A stretch of DNA of 64,000 nt. It comes from Atrichornis clamosus (Eukaryota > Chordata > Aves > Passeriformes > Menuridae). Of the stretch, positions 25,101-38,500 are shown piece after piece. A model generated the notes under the pieces. That model was given only the letters and a program-made list of their open reading frames with translations, made no database searches and was not told the origin of the DNA. The DNA lies in assembly GCA_013400975.1 (NCBI GenBank), contig WBMZ01012045.1:56396-120395 (forward strand), read 5' to 3'. Both the position numbers and the translations under genes were made by a program. Each line of letters begins with the position of its first letter. Positions within the stretch are counted from its first letter, which is position 1.

Positions 25101-28100
25101 TTGCACACAATGTTCTGAAAAACGATTACTATGCCCATTGCCAACCATAGCTTGATGTAAGAGAATCAGAGTGTAACATGTGAGTTTCTGCTATAATAAT
25201 TCAATCCAAAGGCAACTAAATCATAAAAAAAGATCTGAATAAAGAATGTAATTTGCTGTCTCTTAAAATATAACCATGAAAATTAAGAGCAAGGGTAATA
25301 CATTACATCTGTACAATCTCTCATCCTCACACCTTTGTGTTTCAGAGTTTCTTTGCTAAGCATCACAGTTAGCTATAATTCAGCTATTCAGGATCATCTG
25401 CTTGCTGAACAACACTGTGATTACAAATGAGTGATTTAAATGAGTCTGTAACATGTATATGTAGACACACATGCACGCATAAATACCACAGAGAACAGTG
25501 TTACCTTTTACTTTCTAATTTTTCAAGCTCCTCTCGTTGTTGTCTCTCAAATTCTAGCCTGATTAAAACAAAAAAAACAGTAAAAATGTTATTTCCTGAG
25601 TATCACGAAAATAGGGAGAAATAATGCAATTTGCTGTCTGTTTAGATGGTAACAATGATACAAATGAAGTTTTGTAAAATTATCTTCTAAGAGAACAGAA
25701 AATATTTCCTTCATTAAGGTTACAAATTAGATATCATGCTGCCTGACATGAATATAAACAGACAAATTAATTAATTTCTGGGGGAAAATATTTTAAAAGA
25801 CAAGTTAAGCAGGACATATAAATGATTAGCATAGCCTCTGTGAGTTAACTACATGCAGACATGGCAATCAATATATAGAAATTTAATTTCACTACCTTAG
25901 ACAGATGGGTCCTTTTACAGGGAAAAGACTGCCATGGGAGGGAGGGGGAAACAGAGCAATTGAGAAAGGAATTGGTAGAAAAAAACATATTAACAGTACA
26001 GAATACTTTAAAATCAACAGTAGTTTGTTTTATTAGAGGTTAAATTGGTTAGATTCCTACAACATTCTTTACATTACAGCTCAGAAGTAAAATTCAAATA
26101 ATTTTTCTTTCTAAACACATTTTTCAAATGCCAATGATAGTTAAAATGATTCTCCTTATCCTATGGTTTATTAACTTGGCCACTTCTGAGAAGGGAAAGT
26201 GCTACAAAACTACAATAGTGTGTGCTAATAGTTCTGCCATTTCCTTCTGAGAAAAAGAAAAAATCTCAAACATTCCTAGGATGTAATCAGTGGGGTTGAA
26301 AAACCCCAAAGTGCAACATTCAAGCACAGAACATAATTCAAATCCATTTATTTAAAATATTTTGAGATTTTAATGTATTTAGTTTGACAAGGTTCTGAAT
26401 AATCACGGGAGAGCATTTTATGTAATTTTGTAGTATCAGCTTTTATCACTTGTATTTTTCTCATTTTAATTTCATTTTAAAGATTTATCTTTTATTTAAC
26501 AAGTTTTTAATAAAATATATTAAAAAGGCACAGAGAATCTATATACGGATTAAATTATTCAACCAAATACACAAATATTCAGTTATTTCAGGCTTGTTGC
26601 ATCTTAAGGATGTGCAGGTTAGTGAAGCAGTCCATATATACTAAAAAAAATTACAAGACTGCACCACAAGATAACTTCAAGTTTTCAAAAAACTGCATTT
26701 TAAGACACCATGACCACAATTACATAGATAGGTTTTAAAAATAAGGTATTTCTAATATTTCTTTTTAAAGTCATAGAAATGAATACAGCAAAAAGAAATT
26801 CCCCTTGAAAATATGCTCAAAGTACACCAATAATCTAGCATTTATAAAGCTATTGTAACAAACTTTGATTCCTACATGTTCAAGAAGCATCTTTCTAATG
26901 GCTGCAATAATGGAGAATGACTACTTTAACAAATTCTGTATTTCATTTTTCCCTACTTCTCACAAATTCATTTAAAAATAAGTCTTCTACAACCCTAAGA
27001 GATTAGCCAATGTAGATTTTTACACCCAGCTCCAGGCATTCAGAGCTTTCATGTAACTGTCTCACCAAGAGTCCTTTCACATCTGCATTAAACTAAGGTG
27101 TGTACTTTACAGCGCAAGAAGAGATGATGATAACTTAGCAATGCTGCAGAAATCCGCAAAATGGATGCAAAATTCACAGTGTTGAAAGAGAAAAAACAGC
27201 AAAAACTTAATTCAGTGGTTACCACATGCTTTGGTTTTTCCTCCCCTCACCCTCTCCCCTTTTTTTTTAAGCTATACCTCAAAATTTCTCCTTTTGGCAA
27301 TGGTCTGCTATCTGGAATTCATAGCTTTTAGCTATCATTCCTTTCCTAGGGCTTGGCTGACAAAATGCCATAATTATTTCAGTCCAAAACAATACAGACC
27401 CTGGGGAATAGAGCTCTGGCTTGTGGAAATGCAGGTTTCCACTGGCACTGTCAGACATAGACCATCTTTGCTTAGAAAGTTGGCAAAGAATTATTTAAGT
27501 GTACTCCCATGCTTGGTTAAGCCACAATGAAGTAAATCTTAGATTGGCTAATGTAACGTGCAAAACCCAGAGCAAAACCTTTTGGTGTTTGTCTTATAAA
27601 ATACATTAATTTGGCAGTTATGTTTTATATAAGCACAAAAATGGTAACTAACTTTTGCTTGAGATCTAATACAAAGAAAATGAACCATCAAAGCAATCAG
27701 TCTGGTATAAAAAACAGGTCAGTGATTAAAAACTCTGTGATTTTCTCTTTGAGTTGTCCTTAATACCTCCAATAGTGGCATTATGACAATCAGTTTCACC
27801 TTACACTGAAATGAAGCTGGAGGTACTCAAAAAGTTTTTCAGAAAAAAGGAATGAACACTGCAGAAGTGGTTCTTTCTTCAGTGAAAATGGCTCTTTCCC
27901 AAAGCAAAATATGGATCATCATTAACACTCCAGTCAATAGCCACCAAATGCAACACCAAAGTATTTTAAAAATGCACATTTAATGCATTTTAGACTGGTA
28001 AATACTCCTGTGAAGACAAGTTATTGCTGCCTGGTGGTGCCTAAGATGGTTTGAGCTCTACTGAAGGCTCTCCAATCACGAGGTTATTTACAGTGTCTCC

Positions 28101-31100
28101 ATACTCTATGGTGCTCACACTGCAGCCTTTCTTCTGCAGAGGTAAGAATGATGCCTGTCCTCCTTAGCTAGCTGCCTACTTTCTTAATGTATTTAGGAAT
28201 TCACCATTTTTGAAACCTCCAGAATATTTGCTTCAAACTCATTGTGGGCTCCAATGTATTTAAGGACAGGAGAGAATCTGGGGATGCAGGACAGGTCTGA
28301 CTACAGAAACCTCGTTTCTTTAAAAAGTTAGTAAAAAAAAAATCTCAGCATTACAAAAGAAAAAACCAAAAACCACTGGTTGTAACAAATCACTGTCAGT
28401 TTTACAAAGCACAGATGCAAGACTGATGTTATCTGGTTTAGTTTATCCTAATAAAAATCTTTTTAACATACCCTCTATTCCCTTAATTAATGTGAGTACT
28501 ACTGTGAATAGAAAAAAGTGTATTAGTTTGAAATTAAAAAGAAGCATGCAGATATTAAAGACTAAAATCCACTCTTTCTTCTTTTGTAGATCTACCACAA
28601 AGGAACTTAATCTGATTGGTGTTGAATTAAATAGATACTGTTTTCCTGGAAAATGTGTCATACCTAGTGATAAGAGCAGTGCAGATAAACTGCAGAGAAA
28701 GGAAGTCAGTTCTACTAGCACAGTTGTACAGTAGCTTAATTCACAGCACAAAAGTGCAATCTGGTACTACATCTGTTAGGTAAGACTGAGAACTGGCAGG
28801 ACTACAAAGACGTTACAAAGCTGTTCAGCAGCCCAATTCATTAGATTAATTAAAAAAAAAAAAATCACAAAAAACAAACCCCCCAAATCTTGTAAATCCA
28901 AGACCAAGATTTCTCATCAGTAGTTTTACAGCTACAGTATCATGTAGCTAACAAAAGGTCCACAAATGAAATCTTCAGCATAAACCTACATGCAAAATTC
29001 TATTTTATCCAAAGCTTATTATCTGAAGCAGTGTTGCATGATACCAGATTAAAGACAAAGACTGGAATGAAGTAGAACAAAGAATTTTGCACATTAAGCC
29101 AAAATGTTATGCAATGAGATAGTTTCCCACATATGGGAAACTAACAGTCAAACAAAAAATCACACACAAGAAATGACCACCCATCTGAAAACACTATTAA
29201 GGACAACGCTAGTATTCACATGGAAAAGATACAGATACAGTAAGCAAGATCCATCATGTTGCTTTCACAACAACTGAAGATAATACCCCATGGGATCTTC
29301 TGCCATTGATTACTAAATATGCTAGACCTAACTAGATCTTTATTGAAACGTATAGAAATTGCAAATTTAACTACCTCTCTACATTATCAGTATTGAAACT
29401 GAAAGAAAAAGCAGTCTTGAAAATGCTAAATTAACAATTGGCAGAATTCTAGTCAGCTACAAAAATTGCATAGAAAAAATTCCAAAGGGCCAGCTACTGA
29501 ATCTTGGCCTGCTGCTGGTGCTGAGTAGTACAGCATCATGTTAGGAGAAACTGATACTCCAATCTATTGTAGGAAAGGGTCATAGCATTGCTCCTGAAAA
29601 AACAAACAAACAGACAAACAAAAAAACCCCAACAAACTAAATTTAGTGTAAAATATTCTTTTCCATTTTGCACTTTTCCAGAATTTAAGATGCTGACCCC
29701 CCCTTAACTTCTTGGGTTCAATTATTCTGCCTTTGATACTCAAGAGATACAACTTACTGAATGTTTCATCCAGGCTGAACACAGTCACCACTCAGAATAA
29801 CCACTGTAGCACTGCACTTGCTTGGCAACATTCTTAACTGGAAGTAGAGAGTCTGGAATCTGCTTCATTCAAAACATATTCTTTTAACTTGCAGTTATCC
29901 CAGCACCCTGTTCCCCTTAAAATAATGCCTTCTGCATAATTACCTCTTTGAGACAACCTCACCACACGATCAGAAAAATCCTGGTGCTGTCACAAAGGAG
30001 GAGATTTTAAAAAAACAGCGTTATCATGAACATAAATAAATTTAAAATTGTCAGGGAACCTCAGCCTAAGCTGAAAAGCTGCTGTTGCCAGATTGCTGTC
30101 CAGAAAGATGTATCAATTACGGAAGATGCTTTCTTCTACTAATCTGTAGGGCTCACTTAAACTGCAGTGCAACCTTCACAGCCTACCTTTTCTCTGCAGC
30201 ATTACAAAAGCAGATAGAAAAGTAACATTTGAGGTTTGGAGTTTTTTGCAGGTGTGGTGGGTTTAAGTTTCTCAGTTAATTTCTTCCTATCTGTCACTAG
30301 GGAGACGCTGGGAGGAAAAAGGATGCAGCACTCCTATGTGAATAGAAGGTGATTAAGGCACAAAGGGAGTGGCTGATCACCCTGGCCAGGCCACTGAAAT
30401 GGCTTTGAAACATAAAGGGGGTGGGGGAACAGTGGGGGGTTTTGGGAGCTTCCTTAGCCAGGAAAGAGTCTGCCTCTTTCTGCCAGTCTTAGAGTGGACA
30501 TGCGTGCGGTTTTTGGCTGCCTGCTTGCAAACGCAGCTGCCTCTGGACTGAAATTTCAACCACCACCAGTGCTCAGATAACTGCACCATCTACTGCTTAT
30601 CATCAGCCAGGGGACCCACCCCCATCTGCATGGGGGCTCCAGGGAAAACCGGGTCTCCCCACCTTGCCTCGCCCTCTGGAGAGAGGGAGCTGAGCTGCCT
30701 GTCGCCAGAGACCTTGGCTGCTGACACTGCTAGGAGACTGCACTGACCACACGAGAAAAACCCAGGAAAACCCAGACCTCTTCCCTCCCCCACCTTCTCC
30801 CTTCCTCCCCTTTCGGGACTGCCATTACCCTAAGAAGTTCCTGACGTGGCGCGAGAGCACCCCCTGCAGCTGCGTGGGAATCATCGCAGCCCCTCTGCCC
30901 TGCCTGCCTCACCAGCACCTCCTGCTGCCGCAAGTGAGGTACTGCAGTCTTCCTGCCTCACCTGACTCACCAGCGCCCCCTGCCGGGTGTGGCTGTAACT
31001 ACACCACAGAGGAAACCACGTGATGGACAGGAAGTCTGTTACTGGTTTTTGTTGTTTAACATTATTCTTGTTGTTTGTTCTGTTGTGTCATATACATATA

Positions 31101-32546
31101 TACATTTTAATAGATAAGTGTTATTCCTTTTCCCACATTTGTGCTCAAAAGTGTCGCTATTTTCAAAACTACAATAATTGGGGGGAAGGGGTAATTTCTT
31201 CCATTCCAGGAAGGTTCCCACCTTCCTTGGTAGATATCTGCCTTCCAACTGAGACAGCAGCGTTGGGTTTTCTTCGGTGATGGGTCTGGTTTTGGTTGGT
31301 GGTTGTGGGTTTTTTAGTGGGGTGGGGGGGCACGGGTGTTTGTTATTTTAAAATCACTGATCTATTAGGACAACACTCACCTCCACACTGCATGAACCAT
31401 GTGTATTCTAAGGTATGGCATCAATTATATGAAATGTGTCCTGGGCTGCATCCAAAGCAGTGTGGGCAGCAGATCCAGGGAGGTGGTTCTGCTCCAAGAC
31501 TCTTGGGGTGAGACCCCTGCTTGGGTGAGACCCCACCTGGAGTGCTCTGTCCCGGCTCTGAGGTCTCAGCACAGGAAAGGTATGGAACTGTTGAAGCAAG
31601 TCCAGGTGAGGGCCACTAAGATTCTCAGAGGGCTGGAGCACCTCTCCTATGCAGACAGGCTGAGAGAGCTGGGGTTGTGCAACCTGGAGAAGAGAAGGCT
31701 CCAGGGAGAGCTCACTGCAGCCTTTCAGTACTTGAAGGGGGATGGGGACAGATTTTGCAGCAGAGCTATTGCAACAGGACAAGGGCAAGGGTTTTAAACT
31801 GAAAAAATACATAGTAGGAAGAGATTTTTTACAATGAGGATGACACAGATTGCCCAGAGAGGTGGTAGATGCTCCGTGCCTCAAAACATTCAAGGTCCAT
31901 CTGGATGGGGCTCTGAACAGCCTGATCTAGTTGAAGATGTCCCTGCTCGTGGCAGGGGAGGCTAGAATAGGTGAGTTTTAAAGATCCCTTTCAACCCAAA
32001 TGATTCTATGATTCACAAGCTTCCTCACTCAGAAAAACATATGCACATTACAGTGACTATGACTTATTGCTCACAAACATGTGATCTGCATTTCTTATGC
32101 TCTATGAGCCTTAGGCATAATTCTTTCTTGTGTTTACAAATTAAGCAGGAAAAAGTATCTATTCCTCCAAGACAGGTCACAAATATTAGGTGATTGCAGA
32201 CTAGGAGAATAATTAACTCTCTGCTTATAGTTTAATAAGACAAGCATGAAGTGTTCAGGAATATGATGAGTATTTCACCTAATCTTATCCTCAATTTCAA
32301 GAGCAAGAGTGCTCTTGTTATAACACCCAAGAAAGGAGGAGTCACAAGAAGGGTTAGATGGGAAAAATGGCAATGTTTCTAAAAATTGCTAATCTAAAAA
32401 TTGACAATCTAATAATATTATCCACACTGTTCGATTTTCAGGAAAGCAAGGCAAGATGCAAACTGATGAAAAAATAGCTATATTCCACAAAGCAGAAGAA
32501 TATGCAATCTACTCCATCAGAGGCTATCAAGTAATTCTCCGGACTT

Positions 32547-32578
<32 letters not shown>

Positions 32579-35500
32579 AAGTAAAGTTTACAGGAAAAAT
32601 CCTTTCTGTAAGGCACAGATTTGGCATAATCTGAAGACATTATGACTTCTTGGGCTGGGAAATGATTTTTAAGCATACCTTCAACTGGGCTTTCTCCATA
32701 CCATTATATTTTGCTTTAAAGCTGAAAGACTAGCAAGACAATGCCGAAACAATCCACCCTACTCTATGCTGACTGCAGAGTCAAAATCAGTACTACCCAG
32801 TATAATGCCATTATTCATAACAATATTATAGCAGAATAACAATACTAGTCAGGGAAAAGCCTAGGATAACTCACCAATAACCAGAGGTAACCAACAACAG
32901 CCAGGAACTTTCCTGATGTCACAGAAAATATAATACTAGCAACTAACACTTTAAGTTTTTAGACTGAACTATTTGAAAAGCTGAAGAAATAGAAAAATAT
33001 ACGTATGCTCTTTTTTATCTTCTTTATCATCTCTGTCTGAAAATAAGATGTAATTTATGAGCAACCAGCTCACAATTTTGAGACCTCTGTTAGTAGCTCA
33101 GTAACAAAAGAGTAACAGTCACATTTGAAGCAGTGTTATTACAAACACTCCCTGTATTTGAGACATCATTTAACTTGAAGTTATTGTTACCTGTCCAATC
33201 TTCCTAAATTCTAATAGATAAAGAGCAATCCCACAGTAAAACTCAGGAATAAGGCTGCACTATCCAAGGCTATAATTCAATTTACACTCCATTTTTCAGA
33301 AGTACATAGGTGGTTGAGCTGCCTCATCTCACACTCAATTCAAAACACAGGCACTAGTTATGGAAAAGAAATTAGAACAAAACACCATCAATTCTCTAAC
33401 TCACTTTAGGAACAGTGGAAAAATCACTAAAAACAGGTTCTCCACCACAAGCAGTCTATGTCATTGTAACTGTGTAATAAAACTTTTTTCCATATCCTAA
33501 CTTGGCCACTTAGTCAGAGGTACTGAGGAAAAGCACAAGACACTAATTTATCAGCCTTTTTACACTTGTGTAGGAGAATGGCTTGCAGAGCAAGGTCACA
33601 TAAATGGAATGTACGTGCACAACCCAGCCTTTGTAGCCGACTCTGAGATGTCCTTGACAGGAGACAGAGAAGAGCAGGAGCCAAGACTGTAAGCAACTTA
33701 GAGGAAAGCTACACAAGTGGGCACATGCGTGCAAGCAAGCAAGTGGCCAATGGGATATACCTGCGTGTCCTGTAAACAATGCTTTTGCTTATATTCATGT
33801 GTGTTGTGTGATAATAAGGGAAGAAGAATAAGAAAGAAGTAGAATGAAGTAGCACCAATACCTCTGTGAGTGTGCGTGCTATATTCGGGCGACTCTCAAT
33901 ACACTTGCATTGATATTATATGAACTCAAGAAATCTTAATTTTCACAATGCATTTTTCTCAGGAAAAACAGTTAATTTGTAATTCTGAAGTAAGTACAAA
34001 CAAAAAATTTGTCATGTCATTATTTTGCTGAACTGCTTCTGGAATATTTCAAACAGCTAAAATGAAGAATGATTGGAATTATAACAACTGCATTTTAGAA
34101 TATACTCACCCTGGATTATAAAGCATAACTGCTGAAAGGTTCTCACAAGATTTAGAAAGATCAGTCATAGACAAGCTGAAGGAAGACAGAAGTCCACTCT
34201 AACAAGAGACCATAAAATAAATTTATTAGAAAAGCAATGATGTGCCTACAAACTTTGATGAAATATTAACTAAAGTATGTGAAGCAAATGAAAAAAGGTA
34301 TTATACAACAACCAATGCATGTCTATATTAGAAATAAAATGGTTAAAAGGTCTAAATTTACCATACATTGATTTAATCTCACCTTTCTTTTCTCCCTTAG
34401 CTTAGCAGCTTCTTTGGGGTGGTTAAAGCGAAACATATTGGTTCTTCCAAGTAATATAACAGCACCTGATAAGAAAAACACACATTACTCACGGACAACA
34501 TTTTGTACCTCAAAGTACCATGTAACTTTTCAGACAAACAACATGTAAGCAAAGACTTCCATTACGCAAGAACAAAATTAAAATGCATTTTGGCAAGTGT
34601 ATAACCATACATAGTCACAGCTACCTTAACTGATGTATACAGTGTATTGCTTCCCCTTCCTACTTAAACAAAAACGAAAACCCACGAATGTTAACACACT
34701 GTATGAATATGATTGACACAAAGGTCAATCATGTTCATGGAGTTCAGTTAAAGAATTAATATAGGGAGAGGAAGCAGCTGCCCTAATTAAATCTATACAC
34801 TCTTCAACAGCACTACTTTGAAAGCCACCGGTAGGTACAGATTCAATAGAAACATCCTTGAATGTGACCAAGAACAAACTTGTCCATCCACTACTGATCC
34901 CTGGTCAGGTTTGAATCCAACTACACTAACAGCTCCAGATGTCCATTATTTGCACTCTCACATTTTTCTTCTCTGCGTGGAACACTGACGTTTATTGTCA
35001 TTCAAAACAGGATGATTAGACTTTTATACCCAACAGCTATTCTCTGAGGGAAGAACCTTGAATAATTCATATTGCTCAATGTACATCTATTATTGTATTT
35101 AATTAGTTAAGGTACAGGTCACAAATAATGAGATTCTGAGCAATTCTTATCGTATTTTAAAGACAATGGTACCAAGATTAATATTTCCCTACTAAGAAGT
35201 ATATTGTCAGTGATGTCTCACTACTGTCATAACATGGAAGTCTTCCATGTTCACCACCTCAGAACCAAGCATTTATTTGCTGATCAGTATGAAGCACTTT
35301 TAAAAAGAAAAACCATTTCTTTACACTGTATGAAAAAACTGCACTTAAACTGATCACTACAAATTCTTACCATCTGAGAATGAAATGCTGTCCTTAGCAA
35401 GGAATGCTTCTCCTAAAATCAGCTTAATGAGGAATATTGACTCAAATTAGGTTATCCAGTCTTGGCAAATAAATGGCAAAGAGCACTATAGTCACTTCTT

Positions 35501-38500
35501 GCTGTCACCTCAATTTCAGATCACATCAGATGTTTGCCTCAGTCTAATCTTAAAAAGAATTATCTTTCATAAATCTGTATGAAATTCCTTGAGTTACTTT
35601 CAAGTGAAGATAAAAAGTAATTAATTGTAAACATTTGTGACCACTTCACTAGGTGGAAGCAACTTAAAATAAATTAAATAAATTTTCAGAATTAATAGTT
35701 ATGAAGATGTGTCCCTAACTTCATAAATTTAAAGGAAGACGAGAGAGAGACTTAACAGGAAGCATGTGAGTCAATCCCAGATGATGGATCATATGAATAA
35801 CTCCTAGGCTTCGCTTTTAAGTATAGAAGGGTTGACAGTTTGGCCCAAAACCCTGAAAACTTGTTTAAGGTGAGGATATATTTAAGGCAAAGGACAACTG
35901 TAATCGTGACTATTAACTCAGTTGTCTTTAGAAAACCTGCATGTTCTTATGAGTAAGAAATTATTGTAGTTCAGTTACATTTACAAAAAAAGGCCACATT
36001 AGCCAGAATTCACAAATGACGGAAGAAATCCGTAGAAGTGGTAATTAATTACCTCACCTCTTATTTTTTTTTAAACTTCGTGATGGTCTAAAAATTTAAC
36101 ACATTTTCAAATGAACAGCTATTAATGATGAACGGAAACATTTAAATATATCAGCTGTTAATCAGTGTTACCTAAAAGCAGATATTTAAGGAGGTTGGCA
36201 CTTCATGCTGTGAGACTAAATGCCAACACAGCTGGGATACGTGGATTGCGATGAGTCCTTGAAGTAGTGATTTCCTCAGTTTTGCACACCTAACGTTATG
36301 GTTGCCACCTTCCTCTCAGACTTGGGCTGCTTACACACTGTCGTGGTTTAGCAAGGCCTGGTTTTTGGTAGCGGCAGGGGGCTTACAGGGCTGACTGCTG
36401 TGAGAAGCTGCTAGAAGACCCACCATCATGTCCTGCAGGGCCAATGTCTGGCTGGCTGCAAAGACAGACATGCTGCTTAGCCAATTAAAAGTGGTAATGC
36501 CTCTGTGATAACATATTNCTCTGTGATATTTAAGAAGGAATTCAGAACAATCCTGGTTGTGCAGTTTTAATTCCAGCCAGGGAGCTGGGGTGTGAGTGAG
36601 GAGATGTGAGCTGAAAACCAACATGGAAACACCAAGGTCAGGTCAGAAGGAGATACTGCAGGAGCCGGAGCTGAGATTCCTCTGCAGCTGGTGGTGAGAT
36701 CATGGTGAAGCGGGATGTCCCCCTTCGCAGCCCATGGAGGACCGCAGGAGTGCAGAGACCCACTTGCAAATTCTGGAGCAAGGGGATGCTTAAAAGGACT
36801 GCAGCCTGTGAAGGAGTGACCCACACTGCAGCAGTTTGAGGGCCTCTGTTGCCTGTGGGATGGATTGATATTGCAGAAAGGGAGTAGTTCCTGAAGAACT
36901 GCCTTCCAGAGGGGACCCCACCGCCCAGCAGGGAAAGACTCCAATCCTTGAATTATGAAGACCTGACCTAAACCCCTCACTAATTCTCTGTCTCCCTGCG
37001 CCATTTGGGTAGGAGGTGACGCAGGGAGGGGGGAGTTGGGGAAAAGAAGGTGTTTTACAAAAGCTCATATTACTTCTCATTAGTTTTTTCTTATTTTTTC
37101 TGTTAGTTTTAGTATAATAAATTTACTCTTATATCTCTTAAGATAAAGCCTCTCTCGAATCATTTGAATCATGGACCTCATGGACGCTTTGAATTTTTTT
37201 TCTCTCTCCTCTGTTCAGCTGTGAGGAGTCGGTGAACCTGGGTAGTTCCTGGCCTCTGGCCAGGCTCAAACCAAAACACACACACAAAAGGTCAGCTTAT
37301 GCAGCTGTTTTTCACAGTTTAGTAACCTTTCTCTTTTGAGTTGCAAATTTCTGTCTAAAGAAATTTGTGAGGAAAAAAAGTCATGTTTCCACTTTTAGCA
37401 GTACAAAAATCAAGTTGCTGCATGCATCTGAGGGAAGGAAATAGCATGCAAGTTACTACTTTCTTCTGAGGCACATTTTCTGCCTTCAAAATGCAGCAGG
37501 ATAAAGATGATTCATTGCAACTCACTTTTTATTACTTACAGTGTTATTTGCTATTAATGTCAATGTTTCTATTGTTAAAAATTTATGTATGGGATTTATT
37601 CAAACCTAAGACCAAAGGGGTTGGGCTTTTTTTCCCCTCCATCTGTAATAGAAACAAGCACACATGCCTCTCATTTTGCATGAAGAAACAGGCACTCAAA
37701 AAAAATAAGCCAATGTCCCCTCTCTACACCAAAAAGCCTTACTTTCTGCAAGCATCTTTCTGAAGCATTTGTTAGAGGTCAGAAGAGATGTAGGACTCCC
37801 CTGGTTTAACACTGCATTCTTTGTTAGGTTAAGCTTACTCTGAAAGCTTCTTTCCAGAGAAGTAAAGGGAGATTTTTTTCAGCAGCTGAGCTGTGTCACA
37901 GATTCACTCCTAAACAGGTCTTTTTCAGCTCCTTGCTAATAGGAAGATATTCTGTGTGCTCCTGGAAGATTAAAGATTCTGAAGTTCTGCTGCAGCACTC
38001 ACCAGATCACTTGTCAGTCCGTCCGTCCCAGACTAACACAATATACTTTTGTTCCCAGCTATCCCGGCTGCTTTTTAATTTCTAGATTTTAAAGCTTTTA
38101 TATTTAAATTATAATTCTCTGAACTTCCTCCCTAAGGATTAGCCTCCCCATTTCCGTCATTTCCCTACAGATGCAGTGAACAGATACTCCAGCTCAATCT
38201 TCTGCTGTACAACAGGATTTGGCAACAGTATTAAGAAGGACTGACCTGAAGCTTGGGGAGTGGGGCAGGAGTGTCTCTGATATTTTAGTGCTGTAGAGAG
38301 CTATATTCTTTTTCTTAACATTAGAGCAATGTAAGCAATCTGGCATGAAGTTGACTTTGTGTAAAAATCAACAAAATCAAAGGATAACTATTAAATCATA
38401 ATCAAGATTATGAAGTGGTTGACATTAATCAAGAATTCCCTTTTCACGACGTGGCAATTCTTTAACAGATCAAAAACACCACACTCTCCTCATGGCTTTG

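Larger units (their letters stand above)
25559..34109 (-). other. KIF16B: KIF16B intron, 8.6 kb
   Basis: 25559-30240 is AT-rich with simple A/C-rich patches (28855-28880, 29597-29630). From 30253 it holds a solo LTR, a G-rich spacer, a CR1 fragment, a (TC)n tract at 32547 and a short LTR-like element at 33569-33903. No exon is seen. Confidence 0.85.

Noticed and set aside
28855..28880. A/C-rich patches (also near 29597 and 50058) considered as retroposon tails
   Set aside because: No SINE or LINE body or target duplication is visible next to them, so they are treated as simple low-complexity sequence.
30369..30933. Gly/Arg-rich ORFs of 60-70 codons
   Set aside because: They arise from the GC-rich interior of the LTR at 30253-31256.
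31399..31893. Overlapping ORFs on both strands (132 and 161 codons)
   Set aside because: Both are within a truncated CR1. The plus-strand frame is a fragment of old LINE coding or 3' sequence and the minus-strand one is its shadow.
36331..37080. Minus-strand ORFs up to 145 codons
   Set aside because: Antisense frames inside the solo LTR at 36339-37278; one crosses the ambiguous base at 36518.
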